A stretch of DNA of 6,208 nucleotides from Deltaproteobacteria bacterium. Lineage in GTDB: Bacteria; Desulfobacterota; Desulfobacteria; Desulfobacterales; B30-G6. Made by a program: the position numbers and the translations under genes. The stretch covers positions 1 to 6,208 of the forward strand of contig QMMS01000269.1 of NCBI GenBank assembly GCA_003647375.1, written 5' to 3'. Each line of letters starts with the position of its first letter. Within the stretch, counting starts at the first letter, position 1. Below, piece by piece: positions 1-6,208 of this stretch. Below the pieces are notes generated by a model. It ran no database searches and was not told where the DNA came from. It worked only from the letters and a program-made list of their open reading frames with translations.

Positions 1-6
1 GTTGAA

Positions 7-642
7 ATGTATTGGAAAATAAAACTTAACGAAACCAAGGAACAGTTGGAAGCCAATAATTTTGAGGTTACCATCGCCGACGGCATATCCGATGCCAAGA
101 CCATTGTCCTTGAAAAACTCATCCCACAACTGAAACCCCAACGCATATCCTGGGGCGGCTCCATGACATTTGTGGCCAGTGGTCTGTATCAGGCCCTCAA
201 GGATGCCAAGGACATGGAGGTTGTGGACGCCATCGATCTGTCTCTTTCAAAATCCGAATTGATGGAACGAAAACGTGCGTCGCTGATGGTGGATCTCTTT
301 ATTACCGGAACCAACGCCATTACCGAAGACGGGCAGCTGGTAAACCTCGACATGATCGGCAACAGGGTCGGCGCCCTGACATTCGGGCCGAAGCATGTCA
401 TCGTACTGGTAGGCCGCAATAAAATCGTCCCTGATATTGAAGATGCCATGGCGCGTATCAAGGACTTCGCCGCACCTGCCAATGCCATGCGGCTGGACAA
501 GAAGACACCCTGTTCTAAAACAGCTTATTGTCACGAGTGTAACAGTCCGGATCGCATATGTAATACATGGACCATCACGGAAAAATCATTCCCCAAACAC
601 AGGGTCAAAATCGTGCTGATCAATGAAGCTGTGGGGCTGTAA
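7..642 (+). CDS. LUD-domain (DUF162, LutC/YkgG-like) lactate-utilization-type protein
   Basis: A 211-residue protein that is one LUD domain from end to end, the usual length for the stand-alone form. Recognisable family blocks are the WGGSMT segment (residues 49-54), the GTNAITEDGQLVNLD segment (101-115) followed by IGNRVGALTFGPK (117-129), and a C-terminal cysteine-rich stretch with Cys169, Cys175, Cys178 and Cys185. LUD proteins include LutB/LutC of L-lactate oxidation, but stand-alone copies like this one have no settled reaction, so the substrate is unknown. The four cysteines could bind a metal or Fe-S cluster; that is inference. The ATG at 7 is the first visible start and gives a full-length domain, but only six bases precede it and they show no ribosome binding site. 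The reading frame is open to the window edge, so a start slightly upstream is possible. No lutA/lutB-like partner is visible. It ends at TAA (640-642) just before a repeat-rich gap. Confidence 0.85.
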   Translation: MYWKIKLNETKEQLEANNFEVTIADGISDAKTIVLEKLIPQLKPQRISWGGSMTFVASGLYQALKDAKDMEVVDAIDLSLSKSELMERKRASLMVDLFITGTNAITEDGQLVNLDMIGNRVGALTFGPKHVIVLVGRNKIVPDIEDAMARIKDFAAPANAMRLDKKTPCSKTAYCHECNSPDRICNTWTITEKSFPKHRVKIVLINEAVGL

Positions 643-691
643 AAACTTGGGGGTTCGAGGGTCCGAGGGTGATACAAGGGTTGGAGGGGAA

Positions 692-736
692 TTGAGTTCA
701 TTGAGTTCATTGAGTTTGTTGCGTTTGTTGGGTTGT
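692..736 (+). repeat. 9-bp tandem repeat, five copies
   Basis: Five consecutive 9-bp units: TTGAGTTCA (692-700), TTGAGTTCA (701-709), TTGAGTTTG (710-718), TTGCGTTTG (719-727) and TTGGGTTGT (728-736). The first two are identical and the rest drift stepwise. It is not in a credible coding frame. Confidence 0.85.
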
Positions 737-756
737 ATAAAGGGCAAGTGTTTACT

Positions 757-809
757 TAGCTCTTAGCTGGCAAACCAGCCAACAGCTATGAGCCAAAATC
801 TAAGAGCTA
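757..809. repeat. 10-bp perfect inverted repeat with inner hairpin
   Basis: TAGCTCTTAG (757-766) is exactly matched by its reverse complement CTAAGAGCTA (800-809), with a 33-base loop. At the base of the loop GCTGG (766-770), CAAA and CCAGC (775-779) form a short hairpin that competes for base 766; AGCTG (765-769) can alternatively pair with CAGCT (783-787). There is no T-run after the stem, so it is a poor rho-independent terminator. It lies 23 bp upstream of the ligase -35 box and is best read as part of the composite repeat. Confidence 0.75.
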
Positions 810-832
810 CCCTTCGAACCCTTCTTTCTTAT

Positions 833-861
833 TTGACACATCTTTGACATTTCACTATACT
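833..861 (+). promoter_or_regulatory. Near-consensus sigma70-type promoter for ligase-map operon
   Basis: TTGACA (833-838) and TATACT (856-861) are separated by exactly 17 bp, a consensus -35 and a one-mismatch -10. Transcription would begin around 867-869, leaving a leader of about 45 bases before the ATG at 914. A second TTTGACA (843-849) repeats the -35 motif (832-838) 11 bp later, but it has no -10 at proper spacing. Confidence 0.75.
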
Positions 862-900
862 ATCCCAGAATTGTTAAATACCTGACACGATGCTATCAAC

Positions 901-907
901 AAAGGAG
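901..907 (+). promoter_or_regulatory. Ribosome binding site deciding the ligase start
   Basis: AAAGGAG lies six bases before the ATG at 914. An in-frame ATG at 890 lies upstream of this site and has no comparable site of its own, so 914 is chosen as the start. Confidence 0.85.
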
Positions 908-913
908 ATTATT

Positions 914-2659
914 ATGGCGGATAAACCCTGGCACGGTGAGAAATGGCCCAAAGGTGTACCTCTGGAAGTTTCCGGGTACGACAACCCCTTGTACAATATT
1001 CTGGATGAATCAGCGGAAAAATATCCGAATAGTGTATACACGATCTTTAACGATGCGACACGAACGTATTCCCAGGTAAAAGATACCGCAGACCGGATCG
1101 CCAATTTCCTGGTATCCAAGGGTATCAAAAAGGGTGACCGGGTCGCCATCTTTCTCCCCAACCTGCCGCACTACCCAGCCATTTTTTTTGGCATAATCAA
1201 AGCCGGTGCCGTCTGTGTAACATGCAATCCTGTCTACACCGCCAGTGAGCTGAATTACCAACTGGGTGATGCAGGCGCCAAGATGGTCTTCTGCATGGAC
1301 CACCCACAGTTCTACCCCACAACCGTCAAGGCTATCAAAGACACCGATGTGGAAAATGTGGTTGTCTGCAGCGTCAAGTCTTACCTGCCCTGGATCAAAG
1401 GGTTTCTGGGAAGTCTGTTAGGTAAGATTCCCAAAGCGGAAAGCTATCAGGACGGCCATCTCTTTTTTGATGATGTGGTGGCGTCTGCCCAACCACAGCC
1501 ACCTGTCGTCGATATCGATCCCATGAACGATCTTGCGTTGATCATTTATACGGGTGGAACGACCGGCCGCCCCAAAGGCGCTGCTCTCACGCATGCCAAT
1601 TTTTATCATAATGTTCTGGCCTTGGGGGAATGGGGCCGACTTCCTCACGAACCGGACGGTCCACCGGAAAAAATTCGGCACGGTGGCTTTCACACCTACC
1701 TTGGTGTATTGCCGTGGTATCACAGCTTTGGTCTGACCGTCGCCATGCTTTCCGCCTGCGGTTCGGGCAGCAAACTGATCTGTATCCCCGATCCCCGTGC
1801 AGGCGATCCCCCATTTACAGAAGTCCTGAAAGCCGTCCAAAAATATCGGCCCACATTGATGCCGGCAGTCCCAACGATTTTCGTGGCCTTTACCAACCAC
1901 GCGCTGCTGGACCAGTTTGACCTGACATCGCTCATAGGCTGTTTTTCGGGCGGTGCGCCACTTCCGCCCGAGGTCTGTAAACAATTTGAGGAAAAAACAG
2001 GTTCAATTATTTTCGAGGGATACGGACTCAGTGAAACATCTCCTGTTGTCTCAGCAAACCCCACCAACCAAAAAGATCGCAAAATCGGCTCCATTGGCTT
2101 CCCTGTACCCAGCACCGACATAAAGATCGTTGACCTCGACACCGGTTTGAAGGAACTGGCTCTGGGTGAAGATGGCGAGATCGCCATCAATGGACCACAG
2201 GTTATGCAGGGTTACTGGAACAAACCCGATGCCAATAAAGAGGTCTTTAGAGAACTCGATGGGAAACGCTATTTTCTCACCGGCGACATCGGCCATATCG
2301 ATAATGATGGTTACATTCTGATCACGGACCGCAAAAAAGACTTGATCATCGTCGGCGGATTCAACGTCTACCCGAGAGAGGTTGAAGACACGCTGTTTAC
2401 CCACCCCAAGGTTGCTTTGGTTGCCGTTGTGGGCATTCCGGATGCAAAGAGTGGTGAACTCGTAAAGGCCTACATTCAACTGAAACCTGGAGAAACCGCA
2501 ACCGAAGAAGAAATCATATCCTTTTGCAAGGAGAACATGGCCGGATACAAACGCCCGCGCGTCATCGAATTCCGAGACGAAGTGCCTGTATCGAATGTCG
2601 GTAAAGTACTTCGGCGGGTTCTGAGGGATGAGGAAATAGAGAAACAGAAAAGCCAATGA
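914..2659 (+). CDS. AMP-forming long-chain acyl-CoA ligase (FadD-like)
   Basis: A 581-residue member of the ANL adenylating superfamily. It would activate a carboxylate with ATP to an acyl-AMP and transfer it to CoA, in the cytoplasm or at the membrane face. The large N-terminal domain carries the phosphate-binding loop [10 protein letters not shown] (residues 213-222), the GYGLSETSP motif (369-377) and the TGD ribose-binding Asp458. The hinge and C-terminal domain start at about Asp472 with [20 protein letters not shown], and the catalytic lysine is Lys564 in GKVLRR. All core motifs are present, so the enzyme should be active. Overall form and length fit long- or medium-chain fatty acyl-CoA synthetases, but the chain length cannot be read from the motifs; another hydrophobic carboxylate is possible. 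It begins MADKPW after a strong ribosome binding site and its stop overlaps the map start (ATGA), so the two genes are probably co-transcribed and translationally coupled. There is no evidence that it is the sulfoacetate ligase of the downstream sulfonate module. Confidence 0.9.
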   Translation: MADKPWHGEKWPKGVPLEVSGYDNPLYNILDESAEKYPNSVYTIFNDATRTYSQVKDTADRIANFLVSKGIKKGDRVAIFLPNLPHYPAIFFGIIKAGAVCVTCNPVYTASELNYQLGDAGAKMVFCMDHPQFYPTTVKAIKDTDVENVVVCSVKSYLPWIKGFLGSLLGKIPKAESYQDGHLFFDDVVASAQPQPPVVDIDPMNDLALIIYTGGTTGRPKGAALTHANFYHNVLALGEWGRLPHEPDGPPEKIRHGGFHTYLGVLPWYHSFGLTVAMLSACGSGSKLICIPDPRAGDPPFTEVLKAVQKYRPTLMPAVPTIFVAFTNHALLDQFDLTSLIGCFSGGAPLPPEVCKQFEEKTGSIIFEGYGLSETSPVVSANPTNQKDRKIGSIGFPVPSTDIKIVDLDTGLKELALGEDGEIAINGPQVMQGYWNKPDANKEVFRELDGKRYFLTGDIGHIDNDGYILITDRKKDLIIVGGFNVYPREVEDTLFTHPKVALVAVVGIPDAKSGELVKAYIQLKPGETATEEEIISFCKENMAGYKRPRVIEFRDEVPVSNVGKVLRRVLRDEEIEKQKSQ

Positions 2660-3543
2660 AACAAAAATTTGACAAAGTCGGCAGGAATGACCCCTGCCCC
2701 TGCGGCAGCGGTTTGAAATACAAGCGCTGCTGCATCGGCAGGGATCCTGCACCCCGGGAAAGTCTGGAACAGCTCTATGAGAGAAAATACCAGATATCTC
2801 TCAAAAAAGAACCGGATATCGAGGCACTGCGCAAGGCTGGAAAACTGGTTATGGAAACGCTGGATCTTGCAGCATCCATCATCAAACCCGGATTGAAGAC
2901 GGATGACATCAATACACTCGTACATGATTTCACCATCCGGAACCATGCCATACCAGCGCCCCTCAATTACCGGGGATTCCCCAAGAGTGTCTGCGTCTCG
3001 GTCAATAATGTTATCTGTCACGGCATCCCGGGAGCTTACCGGCTGGCAGATGGTGACATCGTCAACGTCGATGTCACCTCGATTCTGGACGGGTACTACG
3101 CCGATGCCAGCAAAACCTTTTTTGTTGGATCTCCCGGCCCCGAAGCCGGAAAAATTGTTCAGGTAGCCAGACAGAGCCTCAAAGAAGGCATGGCCATGGT
3201 AAAACCTGGAAATACCATCGGTGACATTGGCTATGCCATACAGCAATATGCTGAGGGCAAAGGCTGCTCGGTTGTGCGGGACTTTGTCGGTCACGGCATA
3301 GGAACGGATTTCCATGAACATCCTCAAATTCCCCATTTCGGGAAAAAAGGCGAGGGTATTGAACTGATACCGGGTATGGTGTTTACCATCGAGCCCATGA
3401 TCAATCTTGGTGGGCTATCACTGCGCATCCTGAAAGATAAATGGACGGCCGTAACCAAGGACGGTTCTCTATCCGCCCAGTTTGAACAAACCCTCCTGGT
3501 GACAGAAACTGGTCTGGAGAGCCTGACCCCATATGATCTATAG
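2656..3543 (+). CDS. map: Type I methionine aminopeptidase with N-terminal SEC-C motif
   Basis: A 295-residue cytoplasmic metalloprotease that removes the initiator methionine from new proteins. The pita-bread catalytic domain (about residues 50-293) shows all five metal ligands of the family: Asp139 (in NVDVT), Asp150 (in DGYYADASK), His213 (in GHGIG), Glu246 (in FTIEPM) and Glu277 (in QFEQT). His122 in the CHGIP motif matches the substrate-contacting histidine. Ahead of it lies a SEC-C zinc motif, [16 protein letters not shown] (residues 11-26; Cys14, Cys16, Cys25, Cys26). This extension makes the protein longer than the E. coli enzyme of about 264 residues; as I recall, a similar SEC-C version exists in Chlamydia. 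SEC-C may help place the enzyme on ribosomes, by analogy with SecA (inference). The ATG overlaps the ligase stop (ATGA), with only a purine-rich stretch upstream, suggesting translational coupling. The next in-frame methionine would delete the SEC-C motif, so 2656 is the right start. Confidence 0.95.
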   Translation: MKQKFDKVGRNDPCPCGSGLKYKRCCIGRDPAPRESLEQLYERKYQISLKKEPDIEALRKAGKLVMETLDLAASIIKPGLKTDDINTLVHDFTIRNHAIPAPLNYRGFPKSVCVSVNNVICHGIPGAYRLADGDIVNVDVTSILDGYYADASKTFFVGSPGPEAGKIVQVARQSLKEGMAMVKPGNTIGDIGYAIQQYAEGKGCSVVRDFVGHGIGTDFHEHPQIPHFGKKGEGIELIPGMVFTIEPMINLGGLSLRILKDKWTAVTKDGSLSAQFEQTLLVTETGLESLTPYDL

Positions 3544-3584
3544 CTGAACACTCACGCCTATTACCTCCTTTTCAATCATTATAC

Positions 3585-3613
3585 TTGACAGACTACTGGG
3601 ATCCTAGTATCCT
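3585..3613 (+). promoter_or_regulatory. Sigma70-type promoter for the regulator-xsc unit
   Basis: TTGACA (3585-3590) and TATCCT (3608-3613) are 17 bp apart. A start near 3619-3621 would give a leader of about 84 bases before the ATG at 3704. TAATAT (3613-3618) is an alternative -10 with a long 22-bp spacer. The 160-bp gap 3544-3703 holds no other clear element, and I see no terminator for map. Confidence 0.65.
3594..3609. promoter_or_regulatory. Candidate operator palindrome in promoter spacer
   Basis: TACTGGGATCCTAGTA matches its own reverse complement at 14 of 16 positions, centred on GGATCC. It occupies the spacer between the -35 and -10 boxes and touches the -10. Its position suits a repressor that blocks RNA polymerase, and the obvious candidate is the GntR/FCD protein encoded just downstream. 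It does not match the classical FadR operator closely, so the assignment is inferred from position and symmetry. Confidence 0.45.
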
Positions 3614-3703
3614 AATATCGCTTTACGATTTCACCGATTGCATCTACCCTGAATATCTCACAAGTATGAAATGCTGACTTTGGGATAAAGAGCAGGCAAC
3701 AAA

Positions 3704-4390
3704 ATGTCACCGATTATAACTCAAAATAGCTGGAGCCTACGCAAAGAAATTTTCGAATACCTCAGCAAGCAGATAGAAATGGGTTCTCTGATACCGGGCT
3801 CCCTGATCAACGTGCGCAAATTGACTGAAAAGCTGAATGTCAGCCGCACACCCCTGCGCGAAGCGCTTGCCCAGTTGGAAATCCAAGGCCTGGTATCCAT
3901 TTTGCCCCAGCGTGGCGTCCTGATCAATGTCCTGATGTACGAAGACCTGTTGGATCTCTTTGAAATTATCGGGGCACTCGAATCCCAGGTGATTTTAACG
4001 GTTTTTGATCGGATCAGGGGCAATGAGGTCAAGAGGATGGAACGCTACAACCGGGTCATGAAACAGGCCATCAAAGAAGAAAAAAATCGAAATTTCCATG
4101 AGACCAACATCCTGTTTCACAAGGTCTTTCTTGATCTGTCAGCCAACCGGGAACTGACCACTTATGTGAGCAACCTGAAGCTGAGATTGTTCGGGTTTGC
4201 CCTCAAAAGTTACCGGGATCGTTTTAAAAAAGCCATTATCGCAGAACACGATGAATTTATCGCGCTGGTAAAGGAAGGCAACCGAAATTCCGCTGCGAAC
4301 TATTTGAAAAACGTTCACTGGAAATTCAATTATCCTGATAATTTTATCCGGCCCGATTCAGTAGATAACAACAGAACTGCCAATGTTTAA
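3704..4390 (+). CDS. GntR-family transcriptional regulator, FCD subfamily
   Basis: A 228-residue DNA-binding regulator. The N-terminal winged helix-turn-helix (about residues 10-75) has the typical GntR signature, with the recognition segment NVSRTPLREALAQLEIQGLV (45-64) and the wing LPQRGVLI (67-74). The all-helical FCD effector domain (about 81-206) keeps the three metal-binding histidines His139, His182 and His205. The usual aspartate four residues before the first histidine is Asn135. FCD regulators bind small carboxylates or related metabolites, often through a metal ion. Its gene stops 16 bases before the Xsc start, so it is probably co-transcribed with that enzyme and regulates it; the effector may be a sulfonate or its breakdown product (inference). 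The ATG at 3704 follows a weak AGCAGG site (3691-3696). The last residues (about 210-228) are polar and probably disordered. Confidence 0.88.
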   Translation: MSPIITQNSWSLRKEIFEYLSKQIEMGSLIPGSLINVRKLTEKLNVSRTPLREALAQLEIQGLVSILPQRGVLINVLMYEDLLDLFEIIGALESQVILTVFDRIRGNEVKRMERYNRVMKQAIKEEKNRNFHETNILFHKVFLDLSANRELTTYVSNLKLRLFGFALKSYRDRFKKAIIAEHDEFIALVKEGNRNSAANYLKNVHWKFNYPDNFIRPDSVDNNRTANV

Positions 4391-4394
4391 ATTC

Positions 4395-4400
4395 AGGAGG
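4395..4400 (+). promoter_or_regulatory. Strong ribosome binding site deciding the xsc start
   Basis: A perfect AGGAGG lies six bases before the ATG at 4407. The in-frame ATG at 4383 sits upstream of it, inside the regulator gene, and would translate the binding site itself, so it is rejected as the start. Confidence 0.9.
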
Positions 4401-4406
4401 TTAATT

Positions 4407-6194
4407 ATGAGCAAAGTGAAAATGACCACTGAAGAAGCTTTTATTAAAGTTCTTCAGATGCATGGAATCGATAGCGCGTTTGGTATTATTGGTTCGGCGA
4501 TGATGCCGGTTACCGACCTTTTTCCCAAAGCAGGTATCACTTTCTGGGATTGTGGGCATGAATTCAGTGCAGGCATGATGGCGGACGGATTCACCCGCGC
4601 CTCCGGCAAGATGAGTATGCTGGTTGGCCAGAACGGCCCCGGTATCGCAAATTTTGTTACACCGGTAAAAACTGCCTACTGGAACCACACGCCTCTCTTG
4701 CTGATAACCGCCCAGGCTGCAAACATGACCATGGGGCAAGGTGGTTTTCAGGAAGTCCCGCAGATGGCCATGTTTGAGGACATGGTTGCCTACCAGGAAG
4801 AAGTTCTTCATCCGTCCCGTGTGGCCGAGGTTCTCAATCGTGTAATCATGCGAGCCAAACGCGCCTCTGCGCCCGCCCAGATCAATATCCCGCGTGACTT
4901 CTGGACCCAGGTAATTGACATCGAGCTGCCCCCCATTATTGACTTTGAGCGTCCGGCGGGTGGAGAGGAAGCCATCGTCCGCGCAGCCGAGCTTTTGTCC
5001 AATGCCAAATTCCCCGTAATCCTGAACGGCGGCGGTGTTGTGATCGGTGGTGCGATCAAAGCCTCAATAGCACTTGCCGAGCGTCTGGACGCACCGGTCT
5101 GCTGCAACTATCAACACAATGACGCCTTCCCCGGTAGCCACCCGCTGTTTCTAGGCCCTTTGGGTTATAATGGTTCAAAAGCCGGGATGAAGGTTGTATC
5201 CAAGGCTGACGTTGTACTGGCCCTGGGCAACCGGTTGAATCCTTTCTCAACCCTGCCATGCTACGGTATTGATTACTGGCCAACCGATGCAGCGATTATT
5301 CAAGTTGATATCAATCCCGACCGTATTGGCCTGACCAAACCCATCACTGTGGGAATTGTAGGAGATGCCGGGAAAGTGACCAATTCCATTCTGGGGCAAC
5401 TGTCTTCCGCGGCCGGTGATGCGGACCGTGAAAAACGCAAGGCAGTCGTAAAAAAAGCCAAGGCAGACTGGGATCAGGAGTTGGCCACCATGGATCATGA
5501 AGAAGACGATCTCGGTACCACTTGGAACGAACGTTGCCAAAAGCGTGAACCTGAAAAAATAACGGCACGTATGGCCTGGCGCGCCATCAAGGCCGCCCTT
5601 CCCAAAGAAGCGATTATCTCTTCGGACATTGGGAACAACTGTGCCATTGGTAATGCCTATCCAGACTTTGAAGAAGGCCGCAAATACCTGGCACCAGGTA
5701 TGTTCGGATCCTGCGGCTATGGTTTCCCGGCCATCTTGGGTGCAAAAATATCCAAACCCGGTGTACCGGTAGTTGGTTTTGCCGGTGATGGGGCCTTCGG
5801 TATCTCAATGAACGAAATGACTGCCTGTGGGCGTGACGAATGGCCTGCCATCACCATGATCATTTTCCGCAACTACCAGTGGGGAGCCGAGAAACGGAAC
5901 ACCACCCTCTGGTACCACGATAACTTCGTTGGAACCGAGTTGAATCCGAAGGTCTCCTACGCTGACATAGCAAGGGCATGCGGATTAAACGGTGTTCAGG
6001 CGACCACCATGGAAGATTTAACAAAGAAACTGAACACCGCCATCAAGGCACAGATGGAAGAAGGTAAAACCACTTTCATCGAGGTTATGACGAACCAGGA
6101 ACTGGGCGAACCGTTCCGTCGCGATGCCATGACAGCACCGGTTTCTATTGCAGGGATTGACAAGGCTGACATGCGTCCCCAAAAAGGTGTATAA
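4407..6194 (+). CDS. xsc: Sulfoacetaldehyde acetyltransferase (ThDP-dependent)
   Basis: A 595-residue thiamine-diphosphate enzyme, the usual length for Xsc. Xsc converts sulfoacetaldehyde and phosphate to sulfite and acetyl phosphate (EC 2.3.3.15), the desulfonation step of taurine, isethionate and sulfoacetate catabolism in the cytoplasm. The N-terminal pyrimidine-binding domain has FGIIGSAMMPVTDLFPKAGI (residues 25-44), the activating glutamate Glu52 (in GHEFSAG) and GQGGFQEV (110-117). A central domain follows (about 185-345). The C-terminal pyrophosphate domain has SSDIGNNCAIGNAYP (405-419) and the cofactor motif GDG (460-462) ending at Asn489, then QWGAEKRNTTLW (491-502) and NQELGEPFRRDAM (563-575). 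These blocks match what I recall of Xsc rather than acetolactate synthase or pyruvate oxidase. One difference is Phe53, where the Xsc sequences I remember have Gly. The gene follows the GntR/FCD regulator by 16 bases, suggesting a regulated operon. The partner gene pta is not visible but only 14 bases remain in the window. An Xsc-like enzyme with another substrate cannot be excluded. Confidence 0.88.
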   Translation: MSKVKMTTEEAFIKVLQMHGIDSAFGIIGSAMMPVTDLFPKAGITFWDCGHEFSAGMMADGFTRASGKMSMLVGQNGPGIANFVTPVKTAYWNHTPLLLITAQAANMTMGQGGFQEVPQMAMFEDMVAYQEEVLHPSRVAEVLNRVIMRAKRASAPAQINIPRDFWTQVIDIELPPIIDFERPAGGEEAIVRAAELLSNAKFPVILNGGGVVIGGAIKASIALAERLDAPVCCNYQHNDAFPGSHPLFLGPLGYNGSKAGMKVVSKADVVLALGNRLNPFSTLPCYGIDYWPTDAAIIQVDINPDRIGLTKPITVGIVGDAGKVTNSILGQLSSAAGDADREKRKAVVKKAKADWDQELATMDHEEDDLGTTWNERCQKREPEKITARMAWRAIKAALPKEAIISSDIGNNCAIGNAYPDFEEGRKYLAPGMFGSCGYGFPAILGAKISKPGVPVVGFAGDGAFGISMNEMTACGRDEWPAITMIIFRNYQWGAEKRNTTLWYHDNFVGTELNPKVSYADIARACGLNGVQATTMEDLTKKLNTAIKAQMEEGKTTFIEVMTNQELGEPFRRDAMTAPVSIAGIDKADMRPQKGV

Positions 6195-6208
6195 GTAAGA
6201 CCTGAATA

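Larger units (their letters stand above)
649..823. repeat. Composite intergenic repeat element
   Basis: The gap after the LUD gene is almost filled by repeats. It opens with G-rich direct repeats (GGGTTCGA, GGGTCCGA, GGGTGATACAA, GGGTTGGA; 651-690), continues with five 9-bp tandem units (692-736), then a perfect 10-bp inverted repeat (757-766 with 800-809). It closes with ACCCTTCGAACCC (809-821), which is the reverse complement of the opening GGGTTCGAGGGT (651-662) with one extra base. The outer ends are therefore imperfect inverted repeats about 150 bp apart. No ORF or transposase is inside and I see no clear target duplication at the edges. It resembles the short dispersed non-coding repeats I recall from Desulfobacterales intergenic regions; calling it one element is inference. 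Confidence 0.55.

Noticed and set aside
650..664. GGGGTTCGAGGGTCC resembles a tRNA T-arm
   Set aside because: There is no acceptor, D-arm or anticodon arm upstream, where the LUD gene ends, and the motif belongs to the G-rich direct repeats.
757..809. Inverted repeat as a rho-independent terminator for the LUD gene
   Set aside because: The loop is 33 bases, the stem is A/T-rich and no T-run follows.
890..913. Upstream ATG at 890 as the ligase start
   Set aside because: It precedes the strong AAAGGAG site, which would then lie inside the gene, and the added residues have no family resemblance.
1182..1189. Run of eight T in the ligase as a frameshift or slippage site
   Set aside because: The reading frame is intact with all family motifs on both sides, and no alternative downstream frame product is evident.
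1418..1984. 188-codon antisense ORF opposite the ligase
   Set aside because: Composition is that of a reverse-frame shadow, with no motif and no independent promoter or ribosome binding site evident.
914..2659. Ligase as a sulfoacetate-CoA ligase partner of xsc
   Set aside because: It is separated by map and a second promoter, and its motifs fit a general FadD-like enzyme; no sulfoacetaldehyde dehydrogenase is present.
2051..3336. Long antisense ORFs (233 and 286 codons) on the - strand opposite the ligase and map genes
   Set aside because: They lie opposite two clearly functional genes, show no recognisable domain and have no convincing start signals. They are coding shadows.
4383..4406. 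Upstream ATG at 4383 as the xsc start, overlapping the regulator
   Set aside because: It would translate the perfect AGGAGG site; the ATG at 4407 has ideal spacing and gives the usual Xsc N-terminus.

Overview
The window (about 6.2 kb, moderate GC, every gene on the + strand) looks like a stretch of chromosome from an anaerobic Desulfobacterota-type bacterium, probably a Desulfobacterales sulfate reducer. This is inferred from three things: a stand-alone LUD-family protein, a SEC-C-tagged methionine aminopeptidase, and an intergenic repeat of a style I associate with that group. No marker gene here proves the taxonomy.

Layout: (1) 7-642, a LUD (DUF162) protein, possibly entering from a start just outside the window. 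(2) 643-913, an intergenic region holding a composite repeat (G-rich direct repeats, five 9-bp tandem units, a perfect 10-bp inverted repeat), followed directly by a near-consensus sigma70-type promoter. (3) 914-2659, a FadD-like AMP-forming acyl-CoA ligase, overlapping by ATGA with (4) 2656-3543, a type I methionine aminopeptidase with an N-terminal SEC-C zinc motif. (5) 3544-3703, a regulatory gap with a second good promoter whose spacer holds a 14/16 palindrome. (6) 3704-4390, a GntR/FCD-family regulator. (7) 4407-6194, a thiamine-diphosphate enzyme that closely resembles sulfoacetaldehyde acetyltransferase (Xsc).

There appear to be two transcription units. One is ligase plus aminopeptidase: lipid or carboxylate activation with a housekeeping protein-maturation gene. 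The other is regulator plus xsc: a locally regulated sulfonate module that would release sulfite and acetyl phosphate from sulfoacetaldehyde. In a sulfite-respiring organism this would supply both an electron acceptor and carbon/energy. The phosphate acetyltransferase and the sulfoacetaldehyde-forming enzymes usually linked to xsc are not in the window and could lie just downstream of 6208. No RNA gene, CRISPR array, transposase or clear rho-independent terminator was found. The Xsc-regulator module and the composite intergenic repeat are the most interesting items; I see no clearly unprecedented system.
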